From: Megalonaias nervosa
Taxonomy: Eukaryota > Mollusca > Bivalvia > Unionida > Unionidae
Direction of reading: 5' to 3'
NCBI GenBank assembly: GCA_016617855.1
Contig: JAECUM010003706.1
Span: forward strand, 1-64,000
DNA length: 64,000 nt
Part shown: piece by piece, positions 26,601-41,955 of the stretch
Layout of the letters: the number at the start of each line of letters is the position of its first letter
Position numbering within the stretch: the stretch's first letter is position 1
The notes under the pieces: generated by a model
Database searches by the model: none
What the model saw: only the letters and a program-made list of their open reading frames with translations
What the model was told of the DNA's origin: nothing
Position numbers and translations under genes: made by a program

Positions 26601-29600
26601 TGATGGTCAGAATGCTCCTCACAAAATCATCAACAAATTTGTCAAAAGAATACATAGTTAACTTGCAAATGAGAACAGATGATGTCCAACTCACTTCTGA
26701 CAGGCAAGAGAAAAAGGATTGTACTATAAGCTCACTCGGCCTTATGGTCAGGCGATCTAAAAACCAGCCTCGGTTTTCATATGATTGTGTGAATAAAAAT
26801 AAAAATAAGGAACGGAACAAATAATTACATGAATAGAATTCACAGACTCCTTCTGACAGTTTACTGCTCAACAGAAGCTAATATTCACACAACCGTTTCA
26901 AAAACTCTGAAAAATGGCTTGTTGATGCAACTTTTTGCAAAATATTTTAATGACTCTTGCTGCCACTTTGGTAGTTTTTCTCAAAACCAATGTGTTCAGA
27001 AAAACTAGGAATGCAAAATATTTCCCACCACTAATTATAAATTATGTATAAAATTCCATAACAGATAATTGTTTTAGAAAGTTGTGTCTCTCTCATTAAT
27101 GATCCTAAAGAAAAGCTTACCCTTCAGCATCTTAGCAAGCTTTGTTTTTGCCTTATCCAGTGGTGTTTCACCAAACTTATTTGTCATGGCAATCAAGGCA
27201 CCATAATTGACTAGTTCCTGCATGAAAAGACAAGAAAATATTGTTATGTAGACAATACAAGTATTTAATACATACTTACCACATATATTCACTCACAAGT
27301 CAAAGTCCAACTGCAAACTGCACAGATCAAGATCTGTCATTGCATAATGTCTTGGCAGACCTGCGTCAATGCAGTTTGTTTGGAGTAATCAGTAGAACAA
27401 AAAACAGACCATGTTCTGCAAACACATTGTGTGATAGCTGATCTGGGTCTATGATGTTAGCTGTTGGACTGGGGTTATAACTGAATATATATGGTAAGTA
27501 TAAACTTTTAATATCAAATATTTATTGTTACCATACATCCTTTACAAGATATCAACATTTAACTGATTATTTTTTAATTAATATTTAAGAATACTATTTA
27601 TGATTTCCTGTCTATAGTTTAAAGACCAACATTTCCCATACATTGAATTATGTATCCCTTCCTCCCTCTCTGACAGTGACAAAGAAGTTTGTAAAAAAAT
27701 ATACAAAGATGTCACTGTGATTGCAATTTTGTATGTTTAATCTTTTGATCCCTTCCCAGGGACCCCTATAGCACGGGGAAAAAAATTATACCCCTCTAAC
27801 AGCCAATTAAAATATGCGTAACTTGACCTAAACAAGCTGGTGAATTTACAAACAGTGGTTCATGAAAAGATGGAGTTATAGACAGATGGATACACTGTTG
27901 GATGAAGAGTATCACAACATTTGAGATGTTTAAATGCCAGGGTAATGACATAAAAACTTTTTTCAATTATGCCAGTTTACGTAATGCTGAGCTAATAATT
28001 TAATAAAGTAATTAATGAGGATGAACTCTTGATATGGAGATACGCAAGGTAACAGCTTATAAGGCTGTCAAATTTGTGCAACCTACTCCAAGTACATACA
28101 GCTTGTCACTACAGTAAGATAATTAAAACAGATTAGTCACATCAGATTACAACTTTATAAATATACTGCAAGATACTGCTAAGACAAAATTTTAATATGA
28201 ATTCAAATTGTAACCAAATTATCTCAGAACTAAAATCAATAAAAACTTTCAGTCACCTTCAACAAACTGACAGCTTGTCATATAACTGAAACTAACAAAC
28301 CAATGTCAAGGTATGGACTAGTACTGCTGCCAGAGTTAAAGAGCTGACAAAGTGGTCAAAGGATGGACTAGTACTGCTGCCAGAGTTAAGAAGTTGACAA
28401 AGTGAAGTCAAGGCATGGACTAGTACTGCTCCCAGACATGAAGAGCTAACAAATATGGCAATATCATACGCATGTAGAATATCACTGAATGTTGAAAAGA
28501 AAATGAGAAACAATCCCTTAATGAAAACTCTGGTAAGTATACATATGTCTACATATTTTACATTTATTAAAATCAGTTAACCATTAGCATGTCATTTTCT
28601 TTTACATTAATGCATTCATGTATCAGCATATCCCATATTCACTTATTTCTACATCTTTCTGACATAAACCTTGACACATATAAAAAAGAATAGCTCAAGA
28701 CCTTGCTTATTTCATGTTTTCATTCCACAAAATTGCAATGTACCAGTATGTGATGCTGAAATCAAGCAAGTAAAATTGTGTTTGGTTACCTCAGCAATCT
28801 GATCATATCCCCAGAAGCAGGCATAATGCAGTGGTGTGTTACCATGTTCATTTATGGCATTTATATTTGCTTTGTTGTGTAGAAGCTGAAATTAAAAAAA
28901 ATACAATGAAAGAGTGAATACACTAAAAGTATAGAGAATGAATATATGTGTTAATTATATAATTAATTTCTGGTTTGTTCTGGTTTGGGAAACTGTAAAC
29001 CTTATCACAACCAAAAAACAAACAGCTACATACTGTCAGCAGAAAGAATGAGTTTGATATGTTGCTGGATCCTGTGTAAGCAATAAAGCTGAGATGTATT
29101 CATACAACTTATCAACTGACTCTGAAAAACACTAGTCCTTTCAAGGACAGATTGACAATGGAGAACAGGCCTTCCCACATGCTCTTCTGGTCTCTAAGCA
29201 GTAAAGCTAACAACCTGAATGCAGTTTTGTTTTTATCACAAATCCATTTTTTCTTGCTTTCCAAAACTTTTTATATACACTGTAAATGGAATTCAAAATA
29301 AATCTGGCTATATAAAAGTTTGATTAGATGCAGTTAAAAATTGCAATGACCAGATGTTTGTAAAAACATCTAAACAACTGCAGTATTAGTCTGCATGTTG
29401 GAAGTACATGTAGTTACTGAACATCCATATAAAACATCATGTAAGATAAACAGAGTATTATATCATCAATAGATAAGACAAAAATCCCACCAAAAGCAAC
29501 AACAAAACAGAGATCAAAAAACAAATTTTTAAGCAAATTATGTTTCTCCAATAATACTTACTCAGTCACATTATGTTAGGAATATTAACCTGCTAACTCG

Positions 29601-32600
29601 TGAATCCAGTGCTACTAAAGACGATAAACGTCTTATCTATTTTTTAGATAGACAAAGGGCAGTAACTCTTGCCCATTACCTTCCCTTGATACCACCAGGT
29701 GACGCCAGTTTTAGCTTGGCAAAACACAAATGCAGATGCTCACATGGCGGGGTGGTTGGAAGGGTTTTTAAATAATATGATTGGATAAATATTCTCAGAG
29801 ACACATAATTTACTTAAAAATTTGCTTTCTCCTTTGAATACATTCCCCAATAACATGAGTACGTTAGGAGAGTAAGTAATAGGAGGAGGAGATGCTGAGC
29901 ATCCAACCTCTACCTCGGGTATCCTTCTGGGGGATGAGTGACTGGATTCCCCATATGAATGATAACCCATTCTCATAATGACATAAGCTACACAGCCCAG
30001 GAGTTTTTGATCTGGGACTCTTTTATGGTTGAGAAGATACAGTTGAAATCTCCTCACCTACAAAAATTTTAACTCTTGAATCCAGCGATGCTAACAGGTG
30101 GTGTTGATTAATCTATTTGGGTCTGGTGGCCATCTGTGCTGCTGCCACCGGCTCTAGTAGATCCAAGTTTGTCTCTGCAATGCAAAATTTCTGAGGTAAA
30201 ACTTATAAAGGTTGACTCTGCATGCCAGCCAACAGCTTCTATAATATCTCTGATTGAAATGTTGCATTCAAAAGCCAGGCTTGCAGAAATGGCTCGAGAC
30301 TTCTCAGCAGTAATCTACATGAGGCTAATCTGATCTAGTGAGATGTCAGAATACACCAAGCATATGACCCACTTCAGCCCCGAAGAAAGGGACTGAAGGG
30401 TGATATCATGTGTTCCAGCTCACAGTGGAAGGAAGCATCATCTGCGCGTCCCATGACATATCTCTGTGCGCTGCAAGCAAGTCCTTGAGAGTGTGAACAG
30501 GATCATGCATGGTTGCTGTTCTCGACCTGGCTGTGGAAGAGAGCAAGCAAGGGATGATTGTTTGACTACTGATGGTAAAATATGTTGGGTTACGATACCG
30601 GTGGCATCATGAGAACCACAGAACCCTCTCATCTGAACTTAAAAGAAATTAGGGTCAACAAAAGGGGTATGCAGCCCTCATATCCTGCATTCTCAAGCTA
30701 AAGCTATCAGGAAACAAGGTCTGTATGATTGTGACTTTAGCGATGTGTAGGCTAGAAGTTCAATGGGGTTTGAATCGAGCCATGTTAAAACCCAGGATTG
30801 GATCCCTTTGGAGACAAAATAAGGGAAATAGGTTAAAGAGACCAATATTGTTTCAAAGATCCAACAGGTCTCTATCCCACCCAAAAACATGTTGCCATGA
30901 TGCCGGAATGTGACCAATATTATGGGGCAGTAGCCTTTGGTAGGAATTGGGGTCTGGCTGTTTCTCCTCATTGAACTGAGTCAGAGAAAAGTCGGCTAGT
31001 TGAGGGATAGAGACATGCAGAGAATGATATAGTTGGTTACTCTGGAGATTCTCTCCACAAATGAAGGTTGGAATTGTTTGACTCGCAAGGCTGTCCTGGT
31101 AAGAACCAAGCATGTAAAGAATAGGGCAGTCGATTTAGGTTGGCCGAAATCTTCTTGGGTATACTATCGTTATGAAAATTAGATCAGTCACTCAGGGCTT
31201 GTCCCCTCAAAGAGGGTCTCTCAGAATCATCTTAACCCTGTAACTTTAGCACTGTGGGAGGGGCGGCAGAGGCCCACAACCCCTCCCAGATAACTGACAG
31301 TGCATCCACAGCCCAAGCTTTTGTGCCTCGAACTGGGGAGGCAAAGGTGGGTAGCTTTTGATTCCACCTTGTTGACAAGAGGTCGATCATCAGATACCTT
31401 TGAAGCGTGCAAATCCGAGTGAAGACCAATTGATGGAGTGGCCATTCTGTGTGAAGTACAGGACCACCTCTGGATTGCTTCATGGCCAACGCACTGATGC
31501 TGCCAGAAGTTGTCTGATTTATATGTTGATATGGAGATTGTTGCACCCACACAGAAAATGCCAAGTCAGAACACACACATCGAGTGGTTTGGTACCTCCT
31601 TGTTGCGGAGATAGGTCACCACCACAGAGTTGTCAGACCAAAAGAGGACCGTTATCGCCTTAGAGGCTATCTTTACAGAAATTAAAGGTACTGATGACAG
31701 CCTTCATTTCTAGGATGGTGATGTGTAAAGGCCATACCCCAGGTGTCACTGACAGTAATGAAGGTAAGCAACAGGTGGGCACCCCCACCATGCACACAGG
31801 TGGCAGTGCCTTCCATTATTTCTTCCTGGTGGTTCTTCAGTGGGATTCCAATGGTCAGCCAACCTGGATTGCCCCACTTACATAGGAATGATTGAATCTC
31901 TGGCATGATCATGACTGTTTGAGGACATAAAACAGGGCACCAATGTGCTGACAAGGCCCACAGAAAGAGACAGCCAAGGAGGATCAAATCCGCTGCCGTA
32001 TAATAAACCAGGGAGTTGCAAGAACTATCCTGCTGAAATCCAAGTCCTGTTGGAAACGGACTTGATGAGTTCAACAATTCTGGTAACACGAACACAAGGA
32101 GTCATGCCAGATTCCAGTTGGTTAAGAACTCCATACCCAGATGGATGAAGTTCTGGGATGGACGGTGGTCTGACTTTCTGTAGGATGCTACCCAGGTATG
32201 CTGCTGTTGATTTAGATGATGTCAGGCGGAACAGGGAGACGATGCAATACACTGAGTGAAAGTTCAGGGGCTGATGTTGTGGACAAAGAGAAGAACCATG
32301 AATTGATAACTGTGTGGTGGTAAGCAAAATGGGGAAACTTCGGATAGATGGGGTGGATATGGGCATGAAAGTATGTGTCTATGAGATTAAGACTTAAGGC
32401 AAACTCACCCTGTCTAATGGAGAGGCAGAATGACCTTGTAGTCTCCATCCTGAATTGGGTGAGGAGACTCCAGTCAATGATGGGCCTCCACCTGCTGTTT
32501 GCAATCTGAAAAGAAAGTCTTGAATAAAATGGTGGGGAATGTGGCCTTAGCACAAGCTCCCGTGCCTGTATCCCATGTTGTTGAAAGGCATCCATCCCCT

Positions 32601-35600
32601 GGATCTGATGGTGTATTTGGTGAAGAGGGGATTGTAGATGAATGAAATCCAAAGCCCCCCAGAATTACTTGAATCAGCCCCCTCCCCCTTTCTGAGGTCC
32701 GGAGAGCTCAAAATGGCTTCATACCACCCTGTACAATTGCATCCCAGGGATCGATGTTGGTACATGGGAGTAAAGAGATCCCCCGTCTTGAGGCCGCTGA
32801 ACATCCCTTCACACTGATGAGGACTGAGTAGTACCAAATCCAAATACCCATGCGGTTTGAGCGGCAAGGTGGAGGGGCAGTGCCTTAGCGATGTTAATCG
32901 CACACATGTGGCATGTCATATCAAAAACAGACTGGTTGAACCCGTCAATGAGTTGGCCATGATATGGTGAGCAGCCCTGGTCAAATAACCTAGCAATCCT
33001 GACCGTCACCTCCCAAGCGTGGGTGTTACTGTATGTCTGCAACGACATCCCTAACCAGCTCTTATAGGTATGGAGCAGATAGTCTGCCCTAAAAAATGGA
33101 CGAGTGTATATAGAACAGCTACTGCATACTTGTCAAGTGCCAGTTGATTGGTTCTGAAGGTGTCTGTCACATTAAGTCCGTTTCTTTCTCCTCAATGAGA
33201 TCTACTGATTCTTTAGAGCGCTGCAAGGGTGGGGGTATTCTGAAGTAGCCAACACCTGGGGAAAAAAAAAGAAATTGTCTTCAACAGCTAACTTTAGTCC
33301 ATTAAGAAAGATGATGACTGGATGTGGAAGCAAACCCTCCCGTCTGCTGGGATGTTGTAGCCACCCCCTGTCCCAGGCCTGGTTGAACGGACAGATTTCT
33401 CATTGAAATTTCCAGCATGGTAATGATAAGATACAGACCGCATTGCACGGTCAGAGATTTCTCATTGAAATCTCCGGTATAGTAATGATAAAGGTATCAA
33501 CAGCTTGGTTACACGTACAGATATATCACTAAAATCCCCCTATAACTATTTGGCTGGACCATTTCAACGAAAGGGTCCCCATGCTGGGAAAGGTGGGTTG
33601 CTGGTGTTGGGTGGATGGCTGGTAATGTTGTGACAACTGCTGGTGTCAGCTGGAAGGCTTGTGTCGGTGCAGCAGTATTGTTATTTGGATGCAATGAATC
33701 TATCATTAACCCCATGCACCTGGACTTACAGGCCTGAAGGCCATGCTCAGACATGGTGTGTGTGTGGAGGTCTTATACCTCCTGAGCCGCCTAAAATGGG
33801 GGAATATTCCCCATTACGTTGGTATCACCAACAACGATCCATTGGTTGTCTTCCTCGATTTATTTCGTCTTTATTTCCCTCCTGTGCCGAACTGGACAAT
33901 CTCTGTGCACGTGCATGCCATTCGTAGAGAAAACATTCCTCCAACTGAAGAGAAGAAAAACCAATCACAGATAGCAAATTAGTGACTAACTAGCTAATAG
34001 CATAAAATGCATATAGTAAACATTCCTCCTGAAACGACTCACAAAAAAAACAAAGAATACATTAGCAAATTTAGAATGTGACTAACTAGTTAATAGCATA
34101 AATTGCCAATCAGTATATGACTAATTACCTAAAAAAAGGAAGCCCAGACTTCCACTGATTATGTATTATAGATGCTGCATATCAGAGACAATGCATACAT
34201 AATATAGACAAGGCAAGAGTCATGGTACACTTGCATGCTCTGAAGTTGCATATAGATCATTTAAATTAATATTCTGCTGAAACGTCACAAAAGGCGCAAA
34301 CTAAAGCAGAAACTAGTAATGAGTTGAAATTACTAAGTCGCTTAAAACACTGTCATAACTAACAGGTCAGTGAAAGTGTCATAACAGAAACATACGGCCC
34401 TATATAAACTTATACACAAAGCTTAGTTAATAAATAAACCATAATTCTATCAGAACAGCTTGAAAGCTGAATAAACTAAGCATAATTATCAAGCAGCACT
34501 ACAGTATTTCACTAATAAGAACTCTGTAGTGAACAGAGTGAACGAATAAAGTCTAAGGTACGCTAACTAATAATGACCATGTATAAGGTCAGCAATAGCA
34601 TGGTGGGATGGTGGTCTTACCAAGCAAAGTCCTGACAAGTTATAAATCACTCAAATTTTGACAAAAATTGTAAAAAAAAGCATACAACCTGCAGTAGACT
34701 GATAAAAATGCACAATATATCTAAAATAAATGTTGGATGTGGTCATAGGAACACAAAAAAGGCTGGATTGTTTGAGGCTATTGCACTGTATGTGCTAAGC
34801 TAAGCAATGAAGCTAAAAACTGGTGACACCTGGTGGTATCAAGGGGAGTAAATTGGCAAGAGTTACTGCCCTTTGCATATCTGAAAACAGCCAGGATCAT
34901 GCATCTTTCATCTTTAGTAGGGCTGGATTCGTGAGGTAGCAGGCTAATATTCCTAATGTAATATGATTGGGGAACATATTCAAAGGAGAAAGAGTACTGC
35001 TTGAGGTTTTCAATCATGCATATACAGTAAATGTTAAATGAAAGGTCTTTTTCTGTACTAAGTCAATGATTTAGAAAAGTCACAACATGTTGGGACTGTA
35101 AATTATAACACATAAAGCATGGGTCTGAACAAACATTTTTTATTTCAAAGTAAAAAGATAACCAAAAAAGGAAGTTTTAAAAATGGTCCAAAAAATCAAA
35201 TCACAAGTTAAAATGAAATGTGTGTAAAACCCCTTTTCATGTTGATCAGCAAGCTAGACAGTCCTTACTCAGAATTTTCATAAATTATATGAAGGTTACA
35301 TTTAAATTTTTCATTTAAAGTAAATCTCGAATATGATTAGAAATTATTTTCCGACTTTCCACCTCAAAATTAATCTTAAAAAATGGGACTATATATGGTA
35401 TATATATATATGCCCATCATTTGGTAAATAGTCTGTGGTAAGGAATTATTTTAAGCATGAAATTAGGGAAATTTTTTTCAAAAAGCTTTATCAAAAATAA
35501 ATCATAATAGACCATCAAGTTCACAAGCTATCAGCTTCTAACAAGAACTTTGGCACATATGAAGCACATACTCAAATCTCTTTTTATTCTCTGGCAGATA

Positions 35601-38600
35601 TGCCAACCCCTAAGCGTGTTTGACAGAAATACTATATTAAATTTTTTGGGACTGTAAACAACCCATCAGGAATTGATCACATGTTAATAAAAAGCAAAAG
35701 ACTCACACATATTGTATTTTCCTGTGAACCTATAATACCTCTACACAGAAACAATCAAGGTCAAATGACAATACGGTCAAGGTCCAATGATAAATGGTGA
35801 ACCCATTCCTCCAATTCCAAAACCTTGAACGCCTCAAACACCTTTGGTCAAAACAATACATCATGAACATTATTTTTCAGCACAAATTATCTCCATCTTA
35901 CATTTCTCATCTCTGGAACTAAACACAATCCAGTTGAATGGTTTCTTGATATGTTCATACAAATTTTTTTCCATGAGAAATTATGACACATTTTATGCAC
36001 CAGTAAATATACTAATGATGAAGTATTTTTGTCCCAACCTGTGGCCACATAGAAAATTCCCATTGAAAAATGTATCATATACAATTTTGATTACCCATAA
36101 TTTCACCAATATGATTTGGAATGCAAAATGCTAAAATCTGTTATAATTCTGAATGGTTGGTGTCTCTGCTCAGGGTGGACTAGGTGCTACTTAACATTCA
36201 AATGAAAAGTTAGGCTACTATGTCATTTTGGTCACATGATACATGCAATGCCTCTTTCATCTGACAGCAATTGTTACAGACCATGAGGACTATATCTCCA
36301 TGCCCGTGAGCAGCAGCCAGGTGGAGTGCTGTGTCATCCCCCATATTGGTAGCATTAATTCGGGCTCCACGCTGGATTAGCATATCCACAATGTTGCCCT
36401 TACCCTCGAGTGCTGCCCAGTGAAGTAAGCTGAACCTGTGGTCATCACTAAAACAGAATAAATAATGATATTAGCATTACAAGTCCATATACATGTCATA
36501 TATTAACAAAATATATAACCATGAATACAGTACATGAATGGATTGCATTTCCAGAAAGTAAATTATAATTCTGTTATCATAACTTCAATGAAATCATTTA
36601 ACATTATTGGAATTTAACATCTGAAACTAACATAGTTTTGACATGTCAGTGAGAACTTTTTATATGATTAAAAAGGTTAGACCTAACTCATAAAACTAGC
36701 ACTATGATAAAGGTTTTCAAGGTATGTAAAACAAAAAAAAGAACTGATTCAAAATCACTGTAGGTCATTATGAAAGAGATTTTAACTGACACAAGAGCAG
36801 ATGATTTAAACACTACACAGCTTCCACTGATTTTGTCTAAAACAGCCCTATAAATGCAAAAACTAGAAAAAAATATGTATCTAATAGGTAAAGTTCAGGT
36901 TTTTTTAATGTACTTCAAGAACACCTTGATGTGTTATATACATGCATATTTACAAATTATTATACACTTACTGACCTTTGATGAATATGAAATTTTATAC
37001 AACAGTAAAGCCAAAAGTGACCTTTTTGTCAGTCAATATCAGGTTTACTGGTTCATAAAATTTTATATTCACCAAACAAAGGTCTATAATGTAATTATTT
37101 TACTACATGTTTCAGTAAAGTGAAAATGCTATTTCAACCGTTCAACAACAACAAAATGATATGACACGACAGTGAAATATGAATGACTGCACATCTTTTG
37201 ACATCAATTTAGCCGATGAAAAAAAGCACATTTCACTGGAATTTTGTAACAAAATGGCTTAAAGCATTATACTAATTTTGTCAGTTCCCACTTAAAAATT
37301 TTCTTTCCATCCTATATTTCCCTTCAAATTCTTTCAAAAACCAGTCCAAAAGCTCCTGTCCATAACAGTTTATTTCTGTGAAACAAGTATCCCTGAGTGA
37401 ACCAGTCCAAAAGCTCCTGTCCATAAGTTATTTTCTGTGAAACAAGTGCCCCTGAGTGAACCAGTCCAAAAACTACTGTCCATAACAGTTATTTTCTGTG
37501 AAACAAGTGCACCTGAGTGAACCAGTCCAAAAGTTCCTGTCCATAAGTGATTTTCTGTCAAACAAGCATCTCAGAGCAAACTAGTCCAAAAGCTCCTGTC
37601 CACAACAGTTATTTTCTGTGAAACCATGTGTCCCTAAGATGCATTTACAATTATGTTATGCAATTAACTCCAAATTACCTATGCACCAAAGAGCCTTCAT
37701 GTATTGTTAGGCTGTAAAATACCAAAGGCAAACAGAAGCAAAACTCAGCAATCTTATGAGGCACCCCTCTGTGTTAGAAGGTTGTGGGAGGAAACTACTT
37801 CTGAGGAGTCTCATATTGCTGAGTTGGGGGCATCAATTAAGGAAACAATATTCCTTGATTCAAGGAGGCAAAAATGGTGTTGATCATCCAAAGCGCTAAT
37901 TTTCTAAAATATTTAAACAAGCACCAGTTAAATTACTGGGTAGTGAGAAAACTGGCATTTAAGATGGCATATCTACTACAAATTGAATTTTCTTCATGGG
38001 GTAACCGTATTAAGTCAATTCCTGAGTTCTGTTGTTCCAACAAAAGACAACATTAAAGACTGAATACACAATTCTCTTTCCCGTGAAAACAGTAACACAC
38101 CAAACCCAGTTAACAGTATGACTCCCTCCCCAATTCACTTATTTATGTATGAATGAAAATAGTCTCTGCTTAAACAAAGCTAAAGTATCTATGAAATTAG
38201 AGTCATATTATCTCATGATTTCTTTCTCAATTTCAAAGAGTAAACTGGCATCATTCATGTCTGTAATAGACCGTATTCATGTGACGTCATTAGTTTTAGC
38301 GTGCGCCATATTGGATTACAATGCCATGTGTATGGCAACATTACTAGTACGTTTCTTTCACGTTGTAAGTTTGGTTCAGCAAAAATGGTAAACTTTTGTG
38401 CCATGTTCAGGTGTGGGAATCGTGCTGACTGTGAGAAAGACTTGTCATACTTCAGACTTCCCCCAGTATGGCAGAAACATGGCGAACAGACACTACAGTT
38501 GTCGGAGGAAAGACAGCGCATGTGGCTTTCAAATATTGGATGTTCGGACATAAAGATCAGCAATTTTCCGTACACACATGTATGTTCAGTCCATTTTGTG

Positions 38601-40691
38601 AGTGGTAAATTGAAATGAACTTTGGAAATTTTTGTTATTCATATAGTAATATATCAAGACAGCAGTTCCAACCCCACTCCCTTCGATTTGCTTTGTTCTC
38701 TTAGTCAAGTTGAAAGGAAATCGAAACTAGCATGACTAGATTTTGGCTACTAATAATCATAACTTATCTTAGTCTTAGGCTGTTGAATATCTGTTTACAA
38801 AATATATCACACTTCTTAGTTAGAATAAGTATGTATATCTGTCTGTAGGTATACAGCCTTGCATGTAATTAATCTATATGTACATTTAAACATTTTGAAT
38901 ATTGTCTACAGTTTGTAAATGACAAGCCACTGTTTCTTAATATGTAAATGCAAACTGTCACTAAATCAAATCTGTCCATGTCTGCCAGCAGCATCTTGAT
39001 AAATTTTAATGATGTTAACCTTTTGTGTTGTATTATAAATGGGATGTGATTGTAGATTGAAGCCCATGAGATTGCAATATGTTTTCATACTTAGGTGATA
39101 AATGTATTTGTAGATACACAAGCTGAAACAAAGAACTGAATGGTACACTAATTGTTTTACCAAATCACCAAATGAAAGACTGTTAACATAAAATTATTTT
39201 CATTTTCAAATGTTAATATACCGGTAGTGTAAATTGCTTTGCAGGTAAACCTGCTGACCTGTATGACAAGACAAATGTTGACTGGGTACCGACCTTGAAG
39301 CTAGGTCATGTCAAAGTCTTTCCATCTCCATCAGCTGCCACTGATAGATACAACAGAGTATTGGGTCGCATCAAGAAACAGAAGAGACTTGATACTGCTG
39401 AAATCCCTGTATCACTCCAGGACATATTGGTTGATGACCAAACATGTGAGACAGAAGATTCTGTGGATCACAACATGAGGGAGATCCAAACCGATATAAA
39501 GGGTCATATCTTTAGGCAATTCAACAAGAGTTGAGAAGAATGACTGTGGAAAACATGGAGCTGAAGTCAGAAATAGCCAGCCATAAGATGACTGCAGAGA
39601 GTTTGAGGGAGATGATGACAAAGTCAACTATCTGACTGGTTTGCCCACACACCACATCTTAATGCAAGTCTTTTCGCTTATTTCTTCATACTTGACAGAG
39701 ACTCATTTATCATCCTTGAGAAAGTTTCAACAACTGATGCTAATATTAATGAAGCTACGACTCAATGTTCATAATGAATTTCTTGGGATAATGTTCCAGT
39801 GTGCACAGCCAACAGTGTCGAAAACATTTCTGAATCTCTTCATGTGCTGTATCGTTACAGCCTCTTATCAGATGGCCTGAGAAAGAGAGGAGATCAAGAA
39901 GACTATGCCCATGGAATTCAGGTGTTACCTGAATGGTAAAGTTGTAGTAATTATCAACTGTTTTGAAGTCTTCATTGAAACCCATTCAAATGCAGAAGCC
40001 AAAGCTCTGACATGGTCTTCATATCAACATCATCATATAGTTAAATTTTTGATTGGTGTAACTCCACAAGGGACCATCTCTTTCCTTTCCCAAGCATGGT
40101 GTGGCAGAGTGAGCGACAAGTTTGTCACAGAAAATAGTGGTTTTCTAAATAAACTGCTACCTGGAGATGTTGTTATGGCAGATTGAGGTTTTGATATAAT
40201 AGACAGCATAGGAGTTATGATGTCCTCTTTCAAAATACCAGCTTTATTTACTAAAGGAAAAAAGCAAATGCCAGCTTTAGAGCTAGAGGAGTCAAGAAAA
40301 TTAGCTCACCTTCACATTCATGTTGAACGAGTCATAGAACTAATGCAATAAAAGTATACTTTTTTGTCTGGAACTGTGCCTATTGACCATTTGCGGACCA
40401 CTGATGAAATAAGGGTTGACAACTGTTGATAAAGTTACCATAGTGTGTGCTGCATTAACAAACTTGTCACCAAATATAGTATCATTTGATTAAAAGTGAT
40501 TATGCTATTGTCTAGGAATGTAGTAATGTGGGATGTTGATGTATATAGAAATAGGGAGGGAGGTTTGTTAATCTGGAATACATGAGAGAGAGGGAGCATA
40601 AACTTCCTATGGCTGGTAAATGTAATGATTAAGTGTACATGTGTGAGAAATTATAAATGGAGAGTGAGAAAAGATATGTTATAAATAGAAC

Positions 40692-40737
<46 letters not shown>

Positions 40738-41023
40738 GTATTAAAGAAACCAAAGCTGTTTATTGTATGTTTTTTGTCTATAGACATTTTCAACTTAAAT
40801 AATAAATTAATAAATACAGTGCAAGTTATGTACCGATATTTACTTTCTTCATTGAAACTGAAAATTGTTTCATAAATTGGCATCAAATCTCTACATCTCT
40901 CTCTTTCTCTCTCATATATGCACTAATCATAATACAATACTGACAGATCAAAACACGAGACTTGTCTGCATTATGTCTCTTGAACAGATACAACACAATC
41001 ATTATGAAACACACAAGTATGTA

Positions 41024-41108
<85 letters not shown>

Positions 41109-41913
41109 AAAATGAAACCACTGAAATTAGCAATTTTGGTCATGACAGGCAACCATCTGTCCATATTCCTCCTTCTTGCAGAAGCACCATACAGACTCTG
41201 ATGGCTGGTGTACTGCACTGCTTGGTCCTGGTGTTGTCATTTTACTATTCTGTAGTGGCAAGCATGTAGGCTGTGACGGCTGGTCTATTGCACAGCTTGG
41301 TCCAGGTGTTACCCCTCTGCTATTCTGTAGCAGCAAGCGTGTATAACATCTGGCCAACAATTCTGGCAGAACTCCAACTCTAAGCACATGGAGTGCTTTT
41401 GGAAGCATATCTTCCCAAAATGCATGGCATTTTTGAATCCTCTCAATATGAATTGATTGTCTTGTCCAGACTACAAAGTCCGCATAATTTGTATCACATA
41501 CAAACAATTGGCATTGAACCTGGTAATAGTACTCATGTCTTCTGTCAAGAGTTAGCCCACCATTGCAATCCCTCACAAAGAATGACTTATCAAAGTCAGC
41601 TTTACTCAGGTCCATGTCTCACAGTGTATATGGACACTTGATCTCTAAAGATCCAACTCCACAACAGTTGCGTGATGTGATGCCATCAGGTGATGCTCCA
41701 ATCTCTGGATGAGGTAAATGAATGACAAGACCAGAAGATCGAACCATGAAGTTTGTATGATTTTTCTTCATAGCTTGTGTGTATTGATTCTTGGCTTTTG
41801 GCAAATGCTTGCATATGAACCAAAGTTTGTGACAGCTCATCACGAAAACTGGCATCTAGACTAAATATTTAACCAATTTATTTTTGTTGGAGGTGTAAGA
41901 GAAGGGGTGGTGG

Positions 41914-41955
<42 letters not shown>

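Larger units (their letters stand above)
29571..34985 (-). mobile_element. Decayed DIRS-type retroelement with inverted terminal repeats
   Basis: Minus-strand coding remnants run in the DIRS order: gag-like (about 33754-32809), reverse transcriptase (32652-32025), RNase H (about 31810-31227) and tyrosine recombinase (31113-30150). The outer ends are inverted copies. Sequence at 29573-29715 (ttaggaatattaacctgcta, caaagggcagtaactcttgc, ttgataccaccaggtg) reappears inverted at about 34815-34960. Part of the same terminal sequence (tttctcctttgaatac-ttccccaat) also occurs at 29825-29851, reminiscent of the split repeats of this class. DIRS elements integrate by a tyrosine recombinase and make no target duplication. 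It lies in ILK intron 2, sense to ILK. Confidence 0.83.

Noticed and set aside
30136..30333. 65-codon ORF on the plus strand
   Set aside because: It is the antisense of the DIRS tyrosine recombinase C-terminus.
37370..37561. 63-codon repetitive protein on the minus strand
   Set aside because: It is only the open frame of the 60-bp minisatellite, with no start context or flanking gene structure.
38255..38575. 106-codon ORF on the minus strand
   Set aside because: It is the antisense of the THAP exon, and the THAP reading carries the conserved ligands.
40629..41218. Arg-Glu and Ser-Leu repeat ORFs
   Set aside because: They are translations of GA/CT microsatellites inside the ISL2EU-like element.
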